Assembly (NCBI RefSeq): GCF_040365225.1
Contig: NZ_AP028055.1
Location: forward strand, 1,736,001 to 1,800,000
Source: Bacteroides sedimenti
GTDB taxonomy: Bacteria > Bacteroidota > Bacteroidia > Bacteroidales > Bacteroidaceae
Direction: 5' to 3'
Length of the DNA stretch: 64,000 bases
The notes under the pieces: model-generated
Databases searched by the model: none
The model's input: the letters and a program-made list of their open reading frames with translations, nothing else
What the model was told of the DNA's origin: nothing
Translations under genes and position numbers: made by a program
Part shown: positions 8,960 to 15,682 of the stretch, piece by piece
How positions within the stretch are numbered: the stretch's first letter is position 1
Layout of the letters: each line of letters starts with the position of its first letter

Positions 8960-9014
8960 GAGCAAAAAGAATAAGTGTTTTTAGGAAACTTGTTGAAAAC
9001 ATCTAATAAGTAAT

Positions 9015-9045
9015 TTTGTCAGGTGTTTTTTTATGGGTATTTTTG
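9015..9045 (+). promoter_or_regulatory. Promoter of the SIR2-like operon
   Basis: TTTG at 9015-9018 and TATTTTTG at 9038-9045 are 19 nt apart, an exact fit to the Bacteroides -33/-7 promoter. Transcription should begin near 9052, about 26 nt before the ATG at 9078. The SIR2 unit therefore has its own promoter, independent of the decayed tra operon. Confidence 0.75.
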
Positions 9046-9077
9046 TATGAAAGTCGTAATAGAAGATTCTTTAAGTT

Positions 9078-10301
9078 ATGTCAAAAAAGAGATTATTAAT
9101 CGTTACTGGATGTGGAGCTTCCATAGATTTTGGAATGCCAAGAGTTGCTGAAGTAAATCAAATTTTTGAGACAAACAGCAGACGCTATGTATTATCCAAC
9201 GACCCGCAGACAACATTATACCAATGGATATGTAATCAAGCAAATAATGCTAATTATGAATATCTTTTGTATATAATTGAGGTATTAGCAGGTTATCTCA
9301 ACCCAGCCAATAGCTATTTGAGTAATTTTCTACAACCTAATAATCTTCCCTTAGTAAATGACACTGTATTGCACCACAATAATCAGACTATAACATCTTT
9401 TGATTTAAGCTCTCTTTATAACTCTCTCGTAGACTCTCTCCTTGACGATTTTAGAGAAAAATCCAGAGATTGTATCGCTAATAATACTACATTTTTTTCT
9501 TCTTTGCAGAGTTTTCTGCAGTGTTTAAATCAAGAGTTTGATATCAGTTACGTAACTACTAACCACGACAATATCCTGCTCTCGGCATTGCCTGATAATG
9601 TAACTGGATTTGATACAAACGGAAGCTTTGACCGTTCTATTCTTATGAATAATCCAAATTGGAATTACGGCATACATTTACATGGTTCTGTTCATTTTGA
9701 TATGACAGGGAATATACAGCGCGGGTATAATATGCATGAAATACGTTGGAATAATGATTTATCTTCAAATTTTTCTTCAAATGCGAGTGGGCGCAACTGG
9801 ATATTTACGAGGCAGGGAAACCCATTACCTCATTCAGCCATTATTGCAGGAATAGACAAAACAAACCAAATTTTGAAGCAACCTTTCCTGTCATATTATA
9901 TGATATTGGATAAATTGATTTTTGAAAGTGATGCTATTTTGTTTATAGGATATGGATTCCAAGATGACCATTTAAATAATGCTTTTGAATTTATCCGTTA
10001 TGATTGGGATAAAATACGGAAGGTCGCTGTTGTTGATTATTCAGACAATAATACAGCTTCTTTATGCGGAGGTAGACATGACGATTGGACAATTGGTTTA
10101 TCTAAAACGATTCCTTTCGATTCATTTAATATGGGTGATGGCACAAAATCATTAAGTGGGAAACATCATACTGTCGGAGGCTATAGGCAGAGATGTAGTG
10201 TAGAAAAGTCTTCTGATTCATCCCACCCATTAGCCATTTGGTATAATGGTTTTACCAAAGCCTGTAATTATCCACATGTGATTCTAAATGAACTTTTATA
10301 A
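9078..10301 (+). CDS. SIR2-like NADase-type protein, putative phage defence effector
   Basis: The 407-residue protein opens with LLIVTGCGASIDFGMP (GCGAS at 11-15), the NAD-binding motif of SIR2-family proteins. It then shows YVTTNHDN (TTNHD at 160-164), IHLHGSVHF (~199-207, candidate catalytic His) and ILFIGYGFQDDHLN (~292-305), the typical end of the SIR2_2 fold. In bacterial defence systems such proteins usually degrade NAD+ after infection rather than deacetylate; that role is inferred here. There is no transmembrane segment. It is the first gene of a likely two-gene unit, with the next open frame 15 bp downstream. Confidence 0.8.
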   Translation: MSKKRLLIVTGCGASIDFGMPRVAEVNQIFETNSRRYVLSNDPQTTLYQWICNQANNANYEYLLYIIEVLAGYLNPANSYLSNFLQPNNLPLVNDTVLHHNNQTITSFDLSSLYNSLVDSLLDDFREKSRDCIANNTTFFSSLQSFLQCLNQEFDISYVTTNHDNILLSALPDNVTGFDTNGSFDRSILMNNPNWNYGIHLHGSVHFDMTGNIQRGYNMHEIRWNNDLSSNFSSNASGRNWIFTRQGNPLPHSAIIAGIDKTNQILKQPFLSYYMILDKLIFESDAILFIGYGFQDDHLNNAFEFIRYDWDKIRKVAVVDYSDNNTASLCGGRHDDWTIGLSKTIPFDSFNMGDGTKSLSGKHHTVGGYRQRCSVEKSSDSSHPLAIWYNGFTKACNYPHVILNELL

Positions 10302-10316
10302 ATAACGACAAAGGAT

Positions 10317-11093
10317 ATGATAACAAATGAATTATCTGAAACTGCTAAGAAATTATCAGATTTAGCAAATGATAACATTGCATTATTAGAAGGAAAATGT
10401 CAAATAAAAATTGAGATTCAGGATTGTTATTTAGGTATGCTAAGAAGACATGCAATTATACTATCTGAATTGTCTACAATTCTCAAAAACAGAAATTCTT
10501 AGTACATCTCAACTCCATTCATTTTACTTAGAAGTCTGATGGATGATTTTCTTCATTTATTATACCTTAAACTTCACAATAGTAGAGAAGGAGAAATTAC
10601 ACGAATAAATGCAGACACCTATAAACAGAGTTTTAAATCTCTAAAAGATTTAACAGATTCGAACTATGAACACTTCGAAGGGATGTATCCTTTTTACTTA
10701 ACAACCGAACAATTAGAAGAACTCAAAGATACTTTCAAATCAAAAGAAGAAAATAAAGGATATTTTAAAAACATAGACACTTTCAAGTTCCTCCCATTTA
10801 AAAGACTTAGTGACATGGCAAAATGTTTTTATCACTCGCGGAGTGTTGACATTTTCAGAGATAGAGCATATTATCTATGGAAAGAATTTTCTTCATTTGT
10901 TCACTATTCTAATTATACTTTTGAATATGAAATAAAAAATGCTCCGGAGAATCTCTATATAATTAACGAAGCATTTCAATATTGTTATAATTCAATATAT
11001 TTGTCATTTAAGTATTTTGAGAGAACTTTTGGATTAACTTTTAAAGACGACAAGACATTGAACAACATGTATGGGATAATCCTATCATGCTAA
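10317..11093 (+). pseudogene. Helical partner of the SIR2 protein, interrupted by one in-frame amber codon
   Basis: Two open frames, 10317-10502 and 10539-11093, are in the same frame. Reading through the TAG at 10500-10502 gives a continuous 258-codon protein: ...LSELSTILKNRNS, stop, YISTPFILLRSLMDDFLHLLYL.... The joined region looks like an ordinary amphipathic helix, so a single substitution in a sense codon (for example TTG to TAG) explains it. The product is all-helical, with RDRAYYLWKEFSSFVHYS in the C-terminal half, resembling the Y..LS...H pattern of DUF5677/HEPN-like proteins. It lies 15 bp after the SIR2 gene, so the pair is an operon. The second part could be translated from the ATG at 10539. 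Confidence 0.65.
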
Positions 11094-11422
11094 TTTATAG
11101 GCATTAATAACAATTTGGCTTTTTGCTACTTTTTATCCGCATCAGCTCATGGAAAAAGTAGCGGGCGGTTTTCCGCCCGGATTTGCATATACTTTTTAGA
11201 TCGCCACTCATCTCGCCGTTTCCGGCAATCTTGTAGCGTTTTCGCTACCGAAGAGAAAAGTTCTCCGTCTGTATGGCTAATCATACTGAAAATATTCTGT
11301 TCCCCGGAATGCTACCGCAATGAACTTTACATATTTTTCTTGTCCCGGCTATTGGGTCGTGGACACTCCGTTTTTATTTAGTGATTTCATATATTTATAT
11401 TAATAAAGTGAGTAATAAAGCT
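11094..11422. other. Non-coding region with a GC-rich hairpin
   Basis: I see no credible gene. CGGGCGG/CCGCCCG with a TTTT loop (11162-11179) makes a strong hairpin that may end the SIR2 operon transcript. Such GC-rich hairpins in AT-rich surroundings are common in conjugative elements of this group. A second inverted pair TGTAGCG/CGCTACC-like at about 11231-11250 is weaker. Confidence 0.45.
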
Positions 11423-11554
11423 ATGAAAACCGCAGCTATCAAAAGGCTATACAATACAGATACAAAAAAACGCAGGATAAATCGGATAACAAAAAAACGT
11501 TATTATCAATACCGCCCATATACCCACCGAAGTGGACAGAAAATAAATTACTAA
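11423..11554 (+). CDS. Very basic 43-residue peptide
   Basis: An ATG at 11423 opens a 43-codon frame beginning MKTAAIKRLYNTDTKKRR and ending YTHRSGQKINY. It contains about 14 Lys or Arg and six Tyr, with no signal or membrane segment. Composition suggests a nucleic-acid-binding peptide or the remnant of a longer conjugative-element gene. A GC-rich hairpin follows at 11621-11640. I do not recognise a family; the biased composition is the main reason to list it. Confidence 0.35.
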   Translation: MKTAAIKRLYNTDTKKRRINRITKKRYYQYRPYTHRSGQKINY

Positions 11555-11620
11555 AGCCAGTACCCCCTCTCGAAATAACAACCTGAATAAACCGCCAATT
11601 TTCATTGCATTTTATTTTGT

Positions 11621-11640
11621 CGGCGGGTTTCCCCGCCCGG
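11621..11640. terminator. GC-rich hairpin between the basic peptide and ardA
   Basis: CGGCGGG and CCCGCCCGG pair around a short loop, only 8 bp beyond the ardA stop codon on the minus strand, where an A/T-rich tract follows (ACAAAATAAAAT). It probably ends ardA transcription and perhaps that of the opposite small gene. Confidence 0.5.
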
Positions 11641-11647
11641 CGAATAA

Positions 11648-12181
11648 TCAAGAAGCCCAGAAAACAAAACTATCCTCAAACCAGTAATCACCCATAAAGA
11701 GGTCGCGGGCAAACTTTTCATAATCGAAGTATGTTTTTGCGAACTCCGGCAAGTCGTATAACTCTTCTATTATTTCATACGCAAAATCTTTTTCATCTTT
11801 ATATTGCCCGTTATAATGATCCCTAAAGGAAGAAATAAGGTCGTGTGCATCTTCGGTTGAAAGGTCGTGTGAACCGTGATTACACCACACTAAAAATGCT
11901 TTCTGCTCGTCTTCGCTTAAATCGTCCATCGCATCCCGAATGTCGAAAAAGTTTTCAGATAACCAGCTTTCGCCTATAAGTTCATCCGGTATATTTTCCC
12001 AGTCCTGAAACATATATTCAGGATCTTCCTCGTCTGCGTGGAATTCCGCACACGCTTTGTAAAACTCATCTTTGTCCGAAAAGTCGGAAAGGTCAAACCA
12101 CTTGCCCTTGATTGAGCCATCGTTATACTCTGCGTATGTACCTACGTAAATTCTTGCTTCGCTTAAACTTGTTACTTCCAT
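11648..12181 (-). CDS. ardA: Antirestriction protein ArdA
   Basis: The 177-residue, strongly acidic protein shows the ArdA plan: ARIYVGTYAEYNDGSIKGKWFDL at the start, EDPEYMFQDWENIP in the middle and a C-terminal YEKFARDLFMGDYWFED. ArdA proteins are DNA mimics carried by plasmids and conjugative transposons; they occupy type I restriction enzymes so that incoming DNA escapes cutting. Its presence fits a conjugative origin for the island. Length is normal for the family and the frame is intact. It is transcribed opposite to the SIR2 and DUF3800 genes. Confidence 0.9.
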   Translation of the reverse strand: MEVTSLSEARIYVGTYAEYNDGSIKGKWFDLSDFSDKDEFYKACAEFHADEEDPEYMFQDWENIPDELIGESWLSENFFDIRDAMDDLSEDEQKAFLVWCNHGSHDLSTEDAHDLISSFRDHYNGQYKDEKDFAYEIIEELYDLPEFAKTYFDYEKFARDLFMGDYWFEDSFVFWAS

Positions 12182-12577
12182 AACTTCTGATTTTTTAGAT
12201 ATATGCGGATTCTTGAGGTGAGCGAGTTGAGTTTCATAACCTTTTTTTCCTGCTTCTCGTAAATCCGACTTTTTTTATATGCGTCTTTTCTTCGGGTCGG
12301 TCGTTTTCGTTTCATATATGCAGGAAAGTGTAGGCTTTAGTCTTTGCAAGTTTTTGTGGAAAAATTCTCTCTGGGCGAAGCGCAGCAGGAAGATTTTTGT
12401 ATCAAACCTTTGGGACTTGAACTTTCAAAGAGGTTAAGAAGCCGTAAATACTTTTGCATATAGAAATGGAAATGATAAACCGCCCCGGTGGAATGACTGC
12501 CTATGGGAGGGTTTTACGGCATAAGAAGCTGGAAAAAAAGCATTAGTTTCTTTTAGAGAGAAACGAATTTTAAAACG
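12182..12577. other. Divergent non-coding region between ardA and the DUF3800-like gene
   Basis: No coding potential is evident. The segment 12390-12540 has a more GC-rich, structured look than its surroundings, with GCCCCGGTGG-like and TGGGAGGG tracts, and may be a former control or transfer-origin region of the conjugative element. TACTTTTG at 12449-12456 fits a -7 box on the + strand. None of this is firm. Confidence 0.3.
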
Positions 12578-12601
12578 TATCTTTGCAAAGAATGACAAAC
12601 C

Positions 12602-13729
12602 ATGCAATTTACTGGACGTATGATTGATATAAAATATAAAATAGAAGATTTTAGAAGGGCAATAAAAATGTTACCCATTAAACATTTATTTGACATTACT
12701 ACCACTTTTTACTATGATGAGACAGATAATGTTCGTAAGTATTATTTAAAAGAAACTGGTATAAATGAACAAATTGATAGGCACTTCGTCCTTGGAGGTA
12801 TAATGCTAAAAGAAGACATCAACCCTCCTGACGTAAAAGAGTTAAGAGAAAAGCTCCGAATACCAGAAGAGTTGGAAGAAATTAAAAGTAAACATGTTTA
12901 TAATGGAGATATTTTTAAAGTCCTTGATAAAAGAGAAATAAATCCTTTCTTAAATTGGATTTTAAACCATGACATCTACATACACTATTCAGTTGCAAAT
13001 CTATATTACTACTCCCTTGTTGATATTGTTGATTCTATCATAGATGAAGAATTATATGGTTTTCATTTTTATTTGAAAGATGACTTGTATCAAATAGCAA
13101 AGGCAGACCACAATCAGTTCAATAATATTCTATATAAATACAATTATCCTAATATAAGTCATGAAGACATTGTGGATTTTCTTGTAGACCTTAGAGGATA
13201 TATATCAGGAAATAAGCTCGATACAACTCACTACATTGATTTGCTAATTGAAAGAATTGAAGATGAAAACATATCAGAATTACCATTCATCCAAGATGAA
13301 GAGGATTTAATGCTACTGAAAGACCTTTCTCAATTTTATTACTATCCAATATATACCTTCCATAATTCAAAACATATATTTGACCATGAGCGGCAGATTG
13401 AGGATAACCATTTCAAGGGAGTTACATTTACTAAAAATGGAATACCTTTCAATTCATATGAATTTAAAGATTCTAAAGATGATTCTATGATACAACTTTC
13501 AGATTGTGTCGTTGGAATAATCAGTAGATTTTATAAATTTTTAGATGAGTTTGATGGTAGCCTTACTAATTTAGATAAACGATTAAATAGCAGGCAGAAA
13601 GAGAATTTATCCATACTATGCAAAATAATAAAGAAAAGTGTGGATTATAATGAAACTCTAATTCACATGATTGTTCCAATTAAAGAACAACAAGGTTATA
13701 ATATTATTGTCAGTCATTATTCTAAATAA
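12602..13729 (+). CDS. DUF3800-like protein
   Basis: The 375-residue soluble protein contains FYYDETDN (about residues 38-45) followed by FVLGGIML, which matches the hhDEsG...hhhGG opening of DUF3800 proteins. Those are thought to have an RNase H-like fold and occur in defence islands and mobile elements. Later segments FHNSKHIFDHE and DSMIQLSDCVVGIISRFYK fit the conserved C-terminal D.....QLADhhA part of the family. TATCTTTG at 12578-12585 is a good -7 box, but it predicts a transcript start near 12592, only about 10 nt before this ATG. The ATGs at 12620 or 12668 are therefore alternatives. A nuclease role is inferred. Confidence 0.6.
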   Translation: MQFTGRMIDIKYKIEDFRRAIKMLPIKHLFDITTTFYYDETDNVRKYYLKETGINEQIDRHFVLGGIMLKEDINPPDVKELREKLRIPEELEEIKSKHVYNGDIFKVLDKREINPFLNWILNHDIYIHYSVANLYYYSLVDIVDSIIDEELYGFHFYLKDDLYQIAKADHNQFNNILYKYNYPNISHEDIVDFLVDLRGYISGNKLDTTHYIDLLIERIEDENISELPFIQDEEDLMLLKDLSQFYYYPIYTFHNSKHIFDHERQIEDNHFKGVTFTKNGIPFNSYEFKDSKDDSMIQLSDCVVGIISRFYKFLDEFDGSLTNLDKRLNSRQKENLSILCKIIKKSVDYNETLIHMIVPIKEQQGYNIIVSHYSK

Positions 13730-13747
13730 CATATAACTTATAAAGTA

Positions 13748-13772
13748 ATGGCGGGCTTTGTCGGCTCGCCAT
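13748..13772. terminator. Hairpin after the DUF3800-like gene
   Basis: ATGGCG...CGCCAT with an inner GGC/GGCT-type pairing forms a hairpin 19 bp downstream of the stop codon. It lies between the convergent DUF3800-like gene and the ORF6N fragment. Confidence 0.5.
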
Positions 13773-13799
13773 CATTAGGTTATTACAAACTGTGATAAG

Positions 13800-14033
13800 T
13801 TATTTTTCTTCATCAAGTATTCTGTATCCTATGGGTTTTCTTGGTTTGGGGTCAGGTTTACTTAATAACTGGGTTAAAGCTTGGTATATTTCACTGAACT
13901 GCGCATCTGTACTTTCTTCCAGTTCCTCGATACGCGTAAGAAGTTCATCATATCCGATAACCATTTGTCGCATCAGGACAAATGCCCGCATAATCGATAT
14001 ATTTACATCTATTGCTGTCTGACTTCTCAATAC
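13800..14033 (-). pseudogene. C-terminal fragment of an ORF6N-domain DNA-binding protein
   Basis: The frame reads VLRSQTAIDVNISIMRAFVL, then a coiled-coil-like YDELLTRIEELEESTDAQF and ends PRKPIGYRILDEEK. This is the standard C-terminal half of ORF6N (KilA-N-like) proteins, which are common in Bacteroidetes mobile elements. The N-terminal DNA-binding half is missing: homology stops within a few bases of the left end of the IS3 element (14038), and it does not resume beyond the right end. Loss therefore went with the insertion or a deletion next to it. Confidence 0.7.
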
Positions 14034-14135
14034 CGTATGTCAGCTTCCCTTTTTTGACCTCCCCCCGAAAAAAGGGACAGTTCAAAATTAGAGTTTCGGA
14101 CTTAAATAATTATATTTATCCAAATTGTTTTTGTT

Positions 14136-14420
14136 ATGAAACGATCAAAGTTTACAGAGTCGCAAATTCTCTTTGCATTAAAGCAAAATGAGACAGGGGT
14201 GAAGACCGAGGAGGTTTGCCGTAAGATGGGTATAAGTGAAGCCACTTTTTATAATTGGAAGAAGAAATATGGTGGTTTAGGAGTTCCCGATTTTCGTCGT
14301 TTACGACAGTTGGAGGAAGAGAATCAGAAGTTGAAGCAGATTGTCGCAGATCTTTCCTTGGATAAGCAGATGCTTCAGGATGTTTTAAAAAAAAGTTCTG
14401 ACCCCTTCCCAGTTACGTGA
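14136..14420 (+). CDS. IS3-family transposase OrfA
   Basis: The 94-residue protein begins MKRSKFTESQILFALKQ and carries a helix-turn-helix (TEEVCRKMGISEATFYNWKK) followed by a leucine-zipper-like LEEENQKLKQIVADLSLDK. This is standard OrfA, which binds the inverted repeats and is joined to OrfB by frameshifting. Its end overlaps the opening of the orfB frame at an A8 tract (14387-14394). Confidence 0.9.
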   Translation: MKRSKFTESQILFALKQNETGVKTEEVCRKMGISEATFYNWKKKYGGLGVPDFRRLRQLEEENQKLKQIVADLSLDKQMLQDVLKKSSDPFPVT

Positions 14421-14427
14421 AGCGGCT

Positions 14428-15201
14428 ATGGATTTAATAGGTGAATATAAGGTTTCTGTCCAAAAGGCGACTGCTGGAGTCATGCTTCATCGTTCAGTTT
14501 GGTATTATAAGTCCAAACCTAAAAACGATGAACTTCTTTGTATGCGAATGCATGAAATAGCGCAAACAAGAATACGATATGGCTTTTGGCGCATATTCAT
14601 ATTGCTTCGCCGAGAAGGTTTTAAGGACAATCACAAGCGTGTTTATCGGCTTTACAAAGCGGAAGAATTAAATCTACGTTCAAAGCGTCACCGTAGAAGC
14701 AGAGCCGGGATACACAGAGAAAATTATCCGGTAGTAAAAGAGATGAATCAATGCTGGAGCATGGATTTTGTATCCGATGCGTTGTATAACGGACAGAAGT
14801 TCAGAACACTTACTGTTATAGATAATTTCAGCAGAAAGTGTGTGGCCATTGAGGTTGGCCAATCCTTAAAAGGCAACGATGTTGTAAATACATTAGAGCA
14901 ATTACATGTTCTTTATGGCATTAAGCCAAAAAGGATAAAGGTTGATAATGGACCTGAATTTGTTTCAAAGGAATTGGATCGATGGGCATACGAGAATAAA
15001 GTAACGTTGGATTTTTCCCGTCCTGGAAGACCCACAGACAATCCTTTTATAGAATCTTTTAACGGAAGTTTTAGAGATGAGTGTTTAAATACAAATTGGT
15101 TCTTATCTTTGCAAGACGCAAGAGCTAAAATAGAGTCGTGGCGTAGAGATTATAACAGCTATCGTCCACATAGCTCTTTGCAGGACAGAACGCCGGAATA
15201 G
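14428..15201 (+). CDS. IS3-family transposase OrfB (DDE integrase domain)
   Basis: The 257-residue catalytic part has the DDE signature: SMDFVSD (first Asp), KVDNGPEFVS (second Asp) and FIESFNGSFRDECLN (Glu). The frame is open from 14389, upstream of the ATG at 14428, and reads KKVLTPSQLREAAMD, which continues OrfA naturally. By my count orfB lies in the +1 (equivalently -2) frame relative to orfA, not the usual -1. Slippage on A8 during transcription or translation would be needed for the fusion. The C-terminus ends TPE and is slightly shorter than typical. Confidence 0.85.
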   Translation: MDLIGEYKVSVQKATAGVMLHRSVWYYKSKPKNDELLCMRMHEIAQTRIRYGFWRIFILLRREGFKDNHKRVYRLYKAEELNLRSKRHRRSRAGIHRENYPVVKEMNQCWSMDFVSDALYNGQKFRTLTVIDNFSRKCVAIEVGQSLKGNDVVNTLEQLHVLYGIKPKRIKVDNGPEFVSKELDRWAYENKVTLDFSRPGRPTDNPFIESFNGSFRDECLNTNWFLSLQDARAKIESWRRDYNSYRPHSSLQDRTPE

Positions 15202-15455
15202 GTGGAATTTGAAGTGTTAAATTACAGGGTAGACTCTAATTTAGTTGTATCCGAATAATGGGAGGAGATCAGTCAAAAAAGTGAGCTTTCAAACTGCTAG
15301 GTTTCACACAATTTATTATGATTAAGCAATTTAAAAGATATAAATCAACACTTCATTTGATTGTAATTGCAGCATTATTTTACTTAATTTCTCCATAAAG
15401 CAATAAGTGTTGTAAAAAAACAAACAATGAATATTAATTATGCACGGAATACAAT

Positions 15456-15524
15456 AAAAAAAGTTCCATAATTCAATGAATTATGGAACCTGTTTGTTTC
15501 TGATTTAATCAGCGGAGAGACAGG
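15456..15524. repeat. Right attachment-type repeat (tRNA-Ser terminator and 3' end)
   Basis: This is the partner of 3428-3490: 34 bp (15456-15489) containing the tRNA terminator hairpin GTTCCATAATTC/GAATTATGGAAC, and 18 bp (15507-15524) ending within the tRNA. The spacer between the blocks is 17 bp here and 11 bp on the left, and the spacer sequences differ. The two copies were therefore contributed by different partners, as expected for chromosome and element. Confidence 0.75.
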
Positions 15525-15597
15525 GATTCGAACCCCGGGAACCTCGCAGTTCAACGGTTTTCAAGACCGCCGCAATCGACCACTCTGCCACCTCTCC
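15513..15597 (-). tRNA. tRNA-Ser(UGA)
   Basis: The 85-nt minus-strand sequence starts GGAGAGGTGGCAGAGTGGTC and ends TCTCTCCG, with a 7-bp acceptor stem, a class II long variable arm and GGTTCGAATCC in the T arm. The anticodon loop CTTGAAA gives anticodon TGA (serine, UCA codons). CCA is not encoded. It is identical to the tRNA at 32030-32114. Its 3' end is the integration site of the island. Confidence 0.95.
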
Positions 15598-15636
15598 AAA
15601 ACTATTTTGTGATTGCTTTCTCTCTCAAAAGCGTTG

Positions 15637-15667
15637 CAAAGTTACAACATTTTTTGAAACCTCCAAA
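15637..15667 (-). promoter_or_regulatory. Promoter of tRNA-Ser
   Basis: On the minus strand TTTG (15667-15664) is followed after 19 nt by TAACTTTG (15644-15637). This is a full Bacteroides promoter, predicting a start near 15630, about 33 nt before the mature tRNA. Confidence 0.75.
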
Positions 15668-15682
15668 CATTTGACGCGTTTT

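Larger units (their letters stand above)
14038..15300 (+). mobile_element. IS3-family insertion sequence
   Basis: The element carries orfA and orfB of an IS3-type transposase. Imperfect terminal inverted repeats are visible: TGTCAGCTTCCCTTTTTTGAC at the left (21 nt, counting the TG at 14038) and, reading inward from 15300, TGAAAGCTCACTTTTTTGAC. Both begin with TG, as usual for IS3. The predicted size, 1263 bp, is normal. The flanking 3-5 bp do not match, so there is no target duplication, which fits a deletion beside the element. Confidence 0.75.
3473..15524. mobile_element. tRNA-Ser-associated genomic island, decayed CTnDOT-like element carrying defence genes
   Basis: The island lies between the truncated tRNA-Ser end on the left and the intact tRNA-Ser on the right. 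Cargo: nuclease-STAND NTPase, traN/traO remnants, traQ, SIR2-like gene with broken partner, ArdA, DUF3800-like gene, ORF6N fragment and an IS3 element. Conjugation genes and ArdA point to a conjugative-transposon origin. No integrase, relaxase or coupling protein is present, so it cannot move on its own. Boundaries are supported by sequence; the history is inferred. Confidence 0.7.

Noticed and set aside
11115..11381. 88-codon open frame after the SIR2 operon
   Set aside because: It runs through the GC-rich hairpin and has Ser/Arg/Phe-rich composition without a domain; looks like chance.
11439..11651. 70-codon minus-strand open frame overlapping ardA's end
   Set aside because: It is antisense to the more plausible small basic peptide and covers the hairpin at 11621.
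13800..14033. Prophage as source of the ORF6N fragment
   Set aside because: No other phage genes are present; ORF6N genes are also common in Bacteroidetes ICEs, which fits the tra remnants.
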